A stretch of DNA of 64,000 nt. Origin: Helichrysum umbraculigerum (lineage: Eukaryota > Streptophyta > Magnoliopsida > Asterales > Asteraceae). A model generated the notes under the pieces. The model had not been told where the DNA came from. It saw nothing but the letters and a program-made list of their open reading frames with translations, and did no database searches. Each line of letters starts with the position of its first letter. The first letter of the stretch is position 1. Below are positions 44,239 to 55,000 of the stretch, one piece after another. Both the position numbers and the translations under genes were made by a program. Location of the stretch: assembly GCA_949592205.1 (NCBI GenBank), contig CATIUR010000001.1, positions 218,122,250 to 218,186,249 on the forward strand, read 5' to 3'.

Positions 44239-46095
44239 ATGCCACCGAAGAAAAAGAGTTACAGTGAAGCCGAACTCGCTGCTGCCGTTAATCGGGCCGT
44301 AGCCGACGCCTTGGCCGCTCGGGATCCTATCCGAACGACTGAGGAAACAACCGATACCACCGCATCCACTCCTGCTGTCAAGCCTTGTTCTTACAAGGAC
44401 TTTCTCAGCTGTAAACCTCTGTATTTCAAGGGCACGGAAGGTGCCATTGGTTTGATCCGTTGGATCGAGCGTATGGAATCTGTTTTCAGTCTCTGCGACT
44501 GCACTGAGAACAACAAAGTCAAATTCGCTGCTTACACCTTTCAGGAAGGTGCTCTCACGTGGTGGAAAACCCACGCAAACTCTGTAGGTCTTGAGGTTGC
44601 AAATCGGCTTCCTTGGGCCGAGCTGAAAAAGAAGCTGACAGAAAAATACTGTCCTGAAGAAGAGCTGCATAGGCTGGAGGAAGAATTCTGGCATCTGGAG
44701 GTGCAGGGAAATGATGTTGCTGAATATACCACCAAATTTCAGCAGTTTGCTTTACTATGCCCAAGTTTGGTTGAACCGGAAAGTAAGGGCATTAAGAGAT
44801 ACATCCGCGGACTCCCTGAGAACATCCAGGGAAATGTTGCCTCATCCAAACCAACCACCACTGAAAGCGCCATTCGATTGGCCCATGAACTCATGGCTCT
44901 AATTGTCAGCCGTGGGACTTCCAACACCTCATCCTCTAACAACAACAAATGCAAATCCACTGAACACCACCACAACTCCAACAAGAAAAACAACGCCATC
45001 CAAGTCTATACCACCAACTCTGAATCCAACCGCATCTACACCGGGGACAGACCTTATTGTCCCAAGTGTAACTACCACCACTTTTGTCAGTGCAATAACC
45101 CTTGCAACAACTGCAGGAGGTACGGGCATTCGACCAAGGATTGCCGAGCCCCCAGATCCAACAACAACTCTTCTGACAGAAATGCCCGACAACCTAAGTC
45201 CTGCTATGAATGTGGGAATCCAGGACACTTTCGGGATACGTGTCCAAAATTGAAGAATAAGGGCAACAACAACAACCACCGCAACAACAACAACAACGTC
45301 AAAAGTAGCGCTTTTGTGATCAACTCAGGGGAAGCCCGTCAGGACCCGAATGTGGTCACGGGTATGTTCCTCCTCAACAATTTGACTGCTTATATTCTGT
45401 TTGATACTGGTGCTGATAGAAGTTTTATTTCCGATGAATTTTACCCTCTACTTGACATTACACCTGTTGCCTTAGACGTTAAGTACACCGTAGAGCTAGG
45501 AAATGGCAAGTTAATAGAAACCGACAGGGTGATACCTAATTGCACATTAAATCTAGCCGACGAAATCTTCTCCATAGATCTTATGCCTATTGAGATAGGA
45601 AGTTTCGATGTCATCGTAGGCATGGACTGGTTATCCAAACATCGCGCCGAAATCATTTGCCATGACAAAATTGTTCGCATACCTCTCGCCGTCGGTAGAA
45701 CCTTGGTCATACAGGGGGAGACCGGTGGGACGAGGCTTAACCTCATATCTTGCCTGAAAACCCGAAAATTTATGAGAAAGGGTTATCCAGCAATCCTCGC
45801 GCACATCATGGAGAAAAATTCGGAGGAGAAGCGACTAGAGGATGTCCCAATTGCTCGAGACTTTCCAGAATTCTTTCCTGAAGAACTACCTGGTCTACCA
45901 CCACCAAGACAGGTTGAGTTCTCAATTGATCTTGTACCAGGTGCTGCGCCTGTGGCCCGAGCACCATACCGTTTAGCTCCATCCGAACTTCAGGAGTTGT
46001 CCTCTCAGTTACAGGAACTTCTGGATCGAGGATTCATTAGGCCGAGTTCTTCACCTTGGGGAGCTCCGGTCCTATTTGTCAAGAAGAAAGACGGT
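44239..46095 (+). pseudogene. Gypsy A gag-pol, truncated by the LARD insertion
   Basis: 619 codons of retrotransposon sequence followed by an accidental extension into the LARD up to a stop at 46140. The gag domain begins MPPKKKSYSEAELAAAV and contains the conserved FKGTEGAIGLIRW segment. Two CCHC knuckles are present (CNNCRRYGHSTKDC, CYECGNPGHFRDTC). The protease has FDTGADRSF. The RT starts at YRLAPSELQEL and breaks off after FVKKKDG. No stop or frameshift occurs before the break, so the element was probably coding-competent when it was hit. The missing pol parts should lie beyond the window's right edge. Confidence 0.9.
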
Positions 46096-48198
46096 TGTAA
46101 CACCCAGTTCTCGGGTCTAGTAGTATTTAATATTTTCTGACTGTGAATTATTATTAAGTGTGTCAGAAAATAGGTGTGTTGTATTATTTGAAATAAATAG
46201 TGATAATAGTCGAATAATTTATTGTGACTAATAAATTATTGGTTGTTTTAATTTTATTTAGTTGACGGTAAAATAAAATAGTGTTCCCTCGCAAATGATT
46301 TTTAAGTTCCAGACAACGATAAATACGGGGAATGAAAATTAACCAATTATATGTTATACTCTATTTTGAGTCGGTTTATAACTTTCATCATATATCTATA
46401 TACATACATACGTACGCACATACATACATACCAAAAATATGAGAAACCCCAAATCAATTCACACAAATCATCTCATAACATGGAATTGAAGCTCTAGAAC
46501 TCAAATTCAAGTCCCTTTAATCAATCTAATCAAGGTATAATCTTGTGTTCTTCATTTTCTAAAATCTATAAATTGGGGGTTTTGATGTTCTTGACTTTAA
46601 TCCGAAATTAGAGCTTCAAATGGTTGAATTGATGATAGTTAAGCTTTAATAACATGGAATAATCATTCCATCATCATCATAAACATGTTTTAATTACTAT
46701 TTCTTGAATTTTATGTAACCCTAGAAATTGGGTTTTGAGTATTTGATTGAATTAGTATGTGTAATTTGAAATTGAAGCTTGAAATGCATTAATAATTGTT
46801 AGTGGATGTTAATTTCATGATTAGAAGTGAAACCCTACCTTGAAAATGTAGAAAATGATGAATGATCATATAGATAGCTATGGGTTTAGTTGTTTATGTA
46901 AAATTCATAGCTTTAAAGCCTAGAGTAATGATGTTTTATTAAATAAGTGTTGATTCATGATGATGATTAGTTGTGTTCAAGCTATAATGTGTAAAGTTAA
47001 TTAAGTGTTTATGGTAGTTATGATAATTATGAGGTGCTTTGATGGATTAGTAATAATTATAATAGGTTAAATGATGAAGTGTTGTTAATGATCATAATTT
47101 GATAAGTGATGGCGAACTAATGATGTTAAAGGTGATTATTCATACTCTTGGAATGAATAATGTGAAATGACTATAAGTACTAATATGATTAATGTGTAGT
47201 TGAAAAATGATTATAATGATATCTAATTCAATACGTATGAATTTGGTATTGATAATTTGAATTGTTGATGTAGGTATATTTGAATGGTGTTATATACCTT
47301 GGAGACATGTAACTAACTTGTATTATTCTATTGTATTGTCAGATGTGCAGAAGGCTCAGTGATATTAGACTACTGAGTGGATGCCTGAGGTGGTCGGTGA
47401 GTGGATCTCTAATCCTCAGCATAACTTGGTTATAACAAGTTTGGTTACAACAAGTCACGTGTTATTACTATATTAGTTGCATTGATAATACTGTTGATAT
47501 GTTGACTAGTTGAATATGTGACTTGTTGATTACGTGATCACTTGAGTTAATTGGCCTTCGGGCATCAGTTGTTAATGAGGCAACGAGTTGTTGAACTGTT
47601 GGTTGGGCTAGTTGGTTATCCAAAGCTTAACACATCTCCTGTGTTAGTTGAAGATAATCACTAGCTATCGGTCTCGTCCGTATGGCCATACGGATAGGTT
47701 GGGTAAGTGTTCTTGGGGAGCCTCCCGGGTTAATGGTTATCCCCAGAGCCGCCGATCCTCATTATGGTGTTGTTGATTTGTTGAATTGTTGCATTGTCGA
47801 ACTGATGTATTGTTGAGGTGTTGTATTGTGTACTTGATTGTTTAGTGCTAAATGTTGTACACAAGGTTGTTGTGCTAAGTTAGGTTGTTGATTAGTTATC
47901 TGCTCACTTAGCGTTATGCTAATCCCCCACATTACCCTTCTTGCAGGTTTTGGCTATTATATTGGGTGGGCAAGAAGTTGGACTAGAAGGAATGTTTGAC
48001 CTTGAGGCGTTACTCTGATAGTGGAAATTGTATAAAATAATGTTTTAACATGTTTTTATATAACACCTTTATCGAGAAGTTATGTTTTTAAAAGGTTGAA
48101 TTTTATATGTTGACAAAATGGTGTAAACTATTATTAGTTATTTGGACTTACGCTTCCGATTTACTATAGTTAAACGATTATAAATGAGGGGTGTTTTA
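46096..48198 (+). repeat. 5' LTR of the plus-strand LARD
   Basis: 2103 bp from TGTAACACCCAG to GGGGTGTTTTA. As in the sister LARD the 3' terminus is not the usual CA. A CATACATACATACGTACGCA-type microsatellite lies near 46400-46430. Confidence 0.88.
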
Positions 48199-48201
48199 AG
48201 T

Positions 48202-48213
48202 TGGTATCAGAGC
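48202..48213 (+). promoter_or_regulatory. LARD primer-binding site
   Basis: TGGTATCAGAGC, tRNA-Met type, followed by GTAAGTTTGGGTGAATTG, which resembles the sister element's leader (on the minus strand near 10540-10560). Confidence 0.9.
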
Positions 48214-48387
48214 GTAAGTTTGGGTGAATTGTACATTATAAGATGTTCAATCCCAAACTTAGAATTTTGTCAAGTCAAACATTCCAGGGTGTGGGGATTA
48301 GTGGTTGCATGAGAAAGTTGTTAGTGAATGGGTACTAACCTATAACAAGTTGCAAGATTGTTGTTGTGGTTGCAGAGACGGAGGAAT

Positions 48388-48438
48388 ATGAGGAACCGAA
48401 TGGTATTCTCAATGATTCCTCAATACTCGTGGGCTTAG
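48388..48438 (+). CDS. conserved 16-codon micro-ORF in the LARD leader
   Basis: Reads MRNRMVFSMIPQYSWA and then TAG. The sister LARD reads MSNQQVLSMFPLYSLA with TAA at the same codon. Nine of 16 residues agree (M, N, V, S, M, P, Y, S, A). It lies in a 72-nt block (48376-48447) with an acceptor-like TTGCAG before and donor-like CAGGTAA after, the same length in both elements. It may be a short spliced exon; translation is unproven. Confidence 0.4.
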   Translation: MRNRMVFSMIPQYSWA

Positions 48439-48684
48439 ATGTGCCAGGTAATTTCCGTTAAGCTTGGTAAAGTTCAATAAGCTTTAATTGATTTACTTTA
48501 CTATGATATGATTGTTAGTAAAGTAAATTGAATTATTGGTGATTATTACTTGTTAATAAGGTGATAAGAACATTAATGAGTAATTAAGGAGAAAATGGAA
48601 AATTTCATAAAAGTGTTGAAACTGTGTAGATACATGATTGACTAAGGGGTAACAGTTGTGTTGATTGATATTAAGTATATCTAC

Positions 48685-50968
48685 TGTAACAACCGCCAAA
48701 TTAGGGCTAGTATTAGCGTCTAATTCTTTGTTAATACAGGTAATTAGTTCTGTATAGGGCTAATTCATGTATCGGATTATATGTTGGTTAATATATATAT
48801 AACTTTGCGATTTGATTAAATCGTACGCAACTTAAATAGAATGAAATTCTATTCGGTTAATACGGACGTTGGTGAACAAGTGTTTATAAACTAAAATAAC
48901 GCAACTATGACCGAAATGCTATTTTATAACATTTAGTAACTGCCTCGTATTACACAATTAAAACTTATACGATTTAATAACAAAAGTGACTAAATTTAAT
49001 TTAAACTATTAAAAATTTAAGGAAATAATTTAAGTAACTTATTTAACAAGATTTGAGATTTTATAAATATAATTAAACGTGTAAAAATAAATAATTTAAC
49101 GTAAAACGACGGAGAAAACGAACGCCGCACGGAGCGCGGAACGGGGACTGGGTGAGGTGAGGCTTTCACCAACACCCCACCTCCCACTCACTTTTCTCAT
49201 TCTTTCTCTTTTCTTTCTCTTTCTTCCCTTCTTTTTTCTCTCAAACCTCCATCCACCACCATCATCAACATCCACAAAATAACACCATCAAACGACGCCG
49301 GATCATACCACATCTTTGGAGAAAAACGTTCATCTCTTCACGATCTACAACTTCATCTTTTCGGATTTTCAATCCGACACTTTGTAAGTTTCCGACAAAT
49401 CCCGAAATCTCTCGTTTTTGATCATTTTTACAAGTTTATGGCTTAAATAGGCTTAATATGTTCATATAAGGGTTGGGTAAAAGATTTGGACCGAACGGAA
49501 ACCGGAAAACTCGTTTTCGGCACATTTTCCGGCCAACAGACCGCTACGTCGCTTTTGGACCCAGATTCATGCGACGTCGGCCTCTACGTCGCACAACCCT
49601 TTGTGACGTCGCATTGTGCGACGTCCGTCACTACGTCGCATTAAGTTGCGACGTCGCGCCTAGCGACGCCAGCCCCTACGTCGCATTGATTTGCGAAGGT
49701 CGCATCATGCGACGTACATGCCTACGTCGCACCCTACGTCGCACCTTACGTCGCATGCCTACGTCGCATGCTACGTCGCACAAAACAGAACTTTGAAAAC
49801 TCAGATTTTCACTAAGTGTCAAATTTATACAACTTCAAATACTTATGTCATACGACTTAACAAACGTCATAGAACATACTTTCTATTACAGTTACACTAA
49901 ATTGCGTTATAAATGATAAACTTTTAATATAACGAATCACCAACGGGCCGTATATCTTTTGCTGCAAACGCGAACAAACCAACGTTTAAACACAACGGGT
50001 TGTATGAACAACTAGCCTAGATGGTCTTGCGAGACATCTACTTACTTAACCTTACGTGTTTAGGCATTTGAAGGTTACGGGTTCGGAGAACCTACGGTTG
50101 ATACTACTTACTCGTTTATTGACATAAACGTACTTGCAAAGACTCAGGTGAGTCTTACAGCCCCACTTTTACTGTTTTATACTTTGGGGTGAGATACTTA
50201 GCAACTGTTTTACGTATGAACACAATGTACTGAACTGAAAACATTACTGATTACAAACAAATGCATGAGTTACTTTTATCCACTGAAAGCCTCCTAATCG
50301 TAAGTTGTTAGTTATGGACTTAAGCGCGATTACTAATAGATGGATCCATCTGGGACTGACAATCCCTGTCTGGGGTGGTAGCGCCACCACGTACTGATTT
50401 ACACGTAGAAACAGACATATTAGTATTTGTTACATATGAGTGTGCGGATAGCACTCACGGGGGTACGTGATTTATTTCACACTACACGGTTAAGCTTCAA
50501 CTTATGAGCTCATGGCACTGTACTGATATACTGATTAACTTACTTTGCTTGATAGCAATACGGGTACATACTTGTGGTTCATTACATCTACTTATTACTA
50601 AACCTGTGAGATTCACCAACCTTTTTGGTTGACACTTTTTAGCTTTGTATCTCAGGTACACATACGGAGTAGGATCACTCCAGGATTACTAGCTAGAGTC
50701 GCATGATTTCCAAACTGCATTTAACGGAGATTCTTTGGCATTATCTTTTGTAACTACGATTATGTAATAGAATCTCCCGCTATACGCGTGGACTCTAGGG
50801 AACTACTTTTTGTATACGAAAACCTACGGTTTTCAAACGATTATTATTTATGAAACCTTTTCTAAACGTCTCATTTAGAGGTCGTTTACTATTAATCTTG
50901 TGCTTTGTATATTGATTAGTAACACCCAATGTATGCTTCCGCAACTCGTTAAACTTGGGGGTGTTACA
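48685..50968 (+). repeat. 5' LTR of Gypsy B
   Basis: From TGTAACAACCGCC to GGGGGTGTTACA. A TATATATATAT run at about 48790-48801 is a likely promoter. A C/T-rich stretch follows (about 49150-49250), then a splice-donor-like TTTGTAAGT at 49381-49389, conserved in Gypsy A, and the ACGTCGCA array (49544-49780). A chance ORF (49473-49796) runs through the array and is not a gene. Confidence 0.95.
49544..49780 (+). repeat. TACGTCGCA / TGCGACGTA inverted-motif array in the Gypsy B LTR
   Basis: About ten TACGTCGCA words alternate with TGCGACGT or GCGACGTC words in inverted orientation, giving hairpins such as ACGTCGCATTGTGCGACGT. The array takes the same place in the LTR as the GACACT/AGTGTC array of Gypsy A although the stem sequence is unrelated. 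CG dinucleotides are strongly over-represented against the AT-rich surroundings. Confidence 0.85.
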
Positions 50969-50971
50969 GAT

Positions 50972-50984
50972 TGGTATCAGAGCC
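50972..50984 (+). promoter_or_regulatory. Gypsy B primer-binding site
   Basis: TGGTATCAGAGCC, tRNA-Met type, three bases after the LTR. The next about 75 bp is almost identical to Gypsy A although the LTRs are well diverged; a packaging or dimerisation signal is possible. Confidence 0.92.
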
Positions 50985-51288
50985 TAAGGTTATAGTGAAC
51001 TAGGTTGCATTTAGTGGGCCTAGACTATGACCGTTAGGCAGTATTCTCTTATTAGACATGACTAGTTCAGGAATTACAGCATACAACTTTAATTTAACAT
51101 AGCCTGATCAACTATGTATAATTAAGGAAAGATGATGTAAGATCTGAAATAATTATGTTGAACAGGGATACGATAGTTGACTCTGACTACGAGAGAACCG
51201 GATCATTACTTGATACGTGCTAAACACTAGGCTGGATATGATATATGTATATATATTAGCCTCATCTTACTAACGCTTTGTCTCAGAA

Positions 51289-51774
51289 ATGGCAAACATC
51301 CCATCCAATTCATCTCGTTCTCAATCCGGGTCGCAGAACCCAAGGGTAGCAAGGAGGAACGCTAGGTTGCCTCGAGCTGGCCCGTACTCCACTCACTCTA
51401 CCTTGCCGGCCTTAGCCGCTAGGGTGAACCAACACGAGCAACGACTTCGCACCATGGATGTCGTGTTGCAGGAAACAAACGAAAACTGGAGACTTACATC
51501 CCTCGAACGCATAGAAGAAGTCTCCGACGACCTAGAAACCACAAACAACAACATGGATGTCCTTCGCAACCAAATTATAGAAATAAGGGTGGAAAATGCC
51601 CTTCTGCAACAAAGGATGGATGAATGTGTGCAGCGCTCACTTGAGGCAGAAGAGTATGCGCGCGGACTAACACAACGACTAGCACTAGCCGAAGACAACG
51701 CCCGACAAGCTAGCAGGCTTGCAAACACTGTGGACCGTCTTGTCACGATGATGGAACAAATTAATCTACGTTAA
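51289..51774 (+). CDS. coiled-coil leader ORF of Gypsy B
   Basis: 161 aa, a homologue of 43443-43937. N-terminus MANIPSNSSRSQSG, then RVARRNARLPRAGPY (about residues 19-33), then a heptad-rich region from about residue 40 to the end. No zinc finger or catalytic motif. It stands alone, in a different frame from gag-pol and 285 bp upstream of it. The surrounding element is almost unmutated, so the ORF is intact in a presumably competent copy. Confidence 0.8.
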   Translation: MANIPSNSSRSQSGSQNPRVARRNARLPRAGPYSTHSTLPALAARVNQHEQRLRTMDVVLQETNENWRLTSLERIEEVSDDLETTNNNMDVLRNQIIEIRVENALLQQRMDECVQRSLEAEEYARGLTQRLALAEDNARQASRLANTVDRLVTMMEQINLR

Positions 51775-52059
51775 AACTAGTGTACTCTTTATCCTGTAAT
51801 CTAGTAACTATCTAAGCACTACTCTATGTTTCAGTCGGATGTAATAATTCCCGACACCTTTTGTAATACATCTGTAGGATGTAACCTTTGAACTCGTATC
51901 ATCTATCAAGTATTTCTTGCTGTTTCAACTCATATTAATTGCCATAATCCTTTTTCATATTGATGTTATGTATTACCATCTTTATACATGTACATCTGAA
52001 ATAAATGCAATTTCTCTTACAAAAATCTCATGTATCTTCATTTCTTTTATTGAAGAATC

Positions 52060-55000
52060 ATGCCGCCAAAGACACGACCATACACCGATGCCCAGATTAC
52101 CTCTCTTATAACTCAGGCTGTTACTGAAGCCTTAGCTCGGAATACTCCACCAGGTTCCACAAGAAACAGCGATGCCGCTGAAACCTCTGCTGCTAAACCT
52201 TGTTCATACAAGGATTTCCAAAACTGCAAACCCTTGAGCTTCAAGGGGACCGAAGGAGCCATCGGACTTATCAGATGGTTCGAAAAGATGGAATCCGTTT
52301 TCCGTATCAGCAAATGTGCGGAGGACGACAAAGTCAAATTCTCCACCTGCACCCTCGAAGATGGTGCCCTCTCGTGGTGGAATTCCTATACCCAGTCTGT
52401 GGGTATTGATACCGCTTATCTACTCCCTTGGGAGGATCTAAAGAAAATGCTCACTGATGAGTATTGCCCGGCCGAACAACTATACAAGCTGGACGAAGAG
52501 TTCTGGAACTTGAAAGTGCAAGGAACTGATATCGTTGGATACACCACCCGATTCCAACAACTCACCGTCCTTCGCCCAACCATGGCGGGTACTGAACCCG
52601 AAAAGATCAAGAAGTATATCCGCGGCCTCCCGGAACCTGTCCGGGGAAATGTCGCCTCATCAAAACAAACCACACTTCATGGTGCCATTCGGTTGGCCCA
52701 TGAACTTCTAGCCATGAACGAGGACCCCGAACCACCCACTCCATCTTCCAACAGCAACAAAAGAAAGTGGTCTGACAATCACAACAACCACCAAAACAAG
52801 AAACCTGAAACCATTAAAGCCTACATCTCCAGTTCTGATGACAAGGGGGCGTACAAGGGAACCAAGCCCTATTGCCCAAAGTGCCAACGACACCACCATG
52901 GTTCGTGTCCCTGCAGCAAGTGTAAAAGATTTGGACACTTGGCTAGGGACTGTAGATCAAACACCACTGACATCAACACCTCGGCACCAAAGACTTGTTA
53001 TGGGTGCAACGGTACGGGGCATTTCAAGAAAGACTGCCCGAAGCTGAACAACAACAACAACAGGAACAACAACAATGCTCGAGGAAGAGCTTTTGTACTG
53101 AAATCTGGGGAAGCCCGTCAAGACCCGAATGTGGTCACGGGTACGTTTCTTCTTAACAACTTGACTGCATCTGTATTATTTGATACTGGTGCTGATAAGA
53201 GCTTTATTTCCGACGAATTTTACCCACTACTTGACACTACACCTATTGCCTTAGATTCTAAGTACACAATAGAATTGGCAAACGGAAAACTTATTGAGGC
53301 CGACAGTGTGGTACCTAATTGCACTCTGAACTTAGCTAACGAGCTCTTTTCCATTGACTTGATACCTGTCGAAATCGGCAGCTTTGACATCATCGTCGGT
53401 ATGGATTGGTTGTCCAAGTACCGAGCCGAAATCGTTTGTTTTGAGAAAATCGTACGCATTCCTCTCGTCACCGGTGAAACTTTGAGCATACAAGGGGAGA
53501 CCGGTGGGACGAGAATAAACATCATTTCTTGCATGAAAACCCGAAAGTACTTGAGAAAAGGGTACCAGGCAATCCTCGTGCACGTTATGGAGAAAAAGTC
53601 GGTGGAAAAGCGACTTGAGGATGTACCTATCGTTCGAGACTTCCCAGAAGTCTTTCCTGAAGACTTGCCTGGCCTTCCGCCACCTAGACAAGTCGAATTT
53701 TCTATTGACCTTGTGCCCGGTGCAGCACCCGTGGCACGAGCACCTTACCGATTAGCCCCATCCGAACTTCAGGAGTTGTCTACTCAGTTACAGGAACTCC
53801 TGGACAAGGGATTTATTCGACCAAGTTCCTCACCTTGGGGAGCTCCGGTCCTGTTTGTGAAAAAGAAAGACGGTTCTTTCCGCATGTGCATCGACTACCG
53901 TGAACTCAACAAATTAACTGTCAAGAACCGTTACCCACTTCCTCGCATTGATGACCTGTTTGACCAACTCCAGGGATCGAGTTTTTATTCAAAAATCGAT
54001 CTACGGTCAGGTTATCATCAACTCCGAGTTCGTCACGATGACATTCCAAAAACAGCTTTCCGAACTCGCTACGGGCATTATGAATTCCAAGTGATGCCAT
54101 TCGGCTTAACCAACGCACCGGCAGTATTCATGGATCTTATGAATCGGGTGTGCAAACCTTACCTTGACAAGTTTGTTATCGTCTTCATCGATGACATCTT
54201 GATTTACTCACGCACTGAACAAGAACACGCGCAACACCTGAAAACCATCCTAGAGCTGCTCAAACACGAAGAGTTATACGCCAAATTCTCTAAGTGTGAG
54301 TTCTGGATGCAAACCGTTCAATTCCTTGGTCACGTCATTGACAATCAAGGGATTCATGTCGATCCTTCAAAAATCGAGGCTATCAAATGTTGGCAAGCAC
54401 CTACAACCCCGACCGAGGTACGCCAATTCTTAGGACTCGCCGGATACTACAGGCGGTTCATTGAGAATTTTTCGAAAATAGCCCTACCTCTCACTGCACT
54501 GACTCAAAAAGAAAAGAAGTTCGATTGGACTGACAAACAAGAGTCGGCTTTTCAACTGCTAAAACAGAAACTCTGCAGTGCACCTATCTTATCCTTACCC
54601 GAAGGCAACGATGACTTCGTGGTATACTGTGATGCTTCGCACCAAGGTCTTGGTTGCGTGTTGATGCAACGAGACAAGGTCATCGCTTACGCCTCTCGAC
54701 AACTCAAGGTCCACGAAAAGAATTACACAACTCATGACCTAGAGTTGGGGGCTGTTGTTTTCGCTCTGAAAATCTGGAGACACTATCTATACGGTACCAA
54801 GTGTACAATCTTTACTGACCATAAAAGTCTCCAACATATCTTCGATCAAAAGGATCTCAACATGAGGCAACGCCGATGGGTCGAGTTGCTTACTGATTAC
54901 GACTGCGAGATTCGCTATCATCCGGGCAAGGCGAATGTTGTCGCCGATGCCTTAAGCCGAAAAGAACGAGTGAAACCACTTCGAGTTCGAGCTCTCGGTA

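Larger units (their letters stand above)
40297..46095 (+). mobile_element. Gypsy A: Ty3/gypsy element interrupted in pol
   Basis: The 5' LTR (40297-43066) is followed by a tRNA-Met primer site, a 164-aa leader ORF and a gag-protease-RT frame that is open until 46095, where the plus-strand LARD has inserted. The remainder of pol and the 3' LTR are beyond the window. Its LTR, leader and proteins are diverged homologues of those of Gypsy B (48685-58789), so both belong to one lineage of chromovirus-like elements. Confidence 0.9.

Noticed and set aside
44206..45746. several minus-strand ORFs of 64-162 codons over Gypsy A gag
   Set aside because: Antisense shadows of the gag-protease frame; they carry no motif of their own.
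49473..49796. 107-codon ORF in the Gypsy B LTR (repeated at 57294-57617)
   Set aside because: It runs through the ACGTCGCA array, its Arg-rich repeats simply translate that array, and nothing similar is kept in the Gypsy A LTR.
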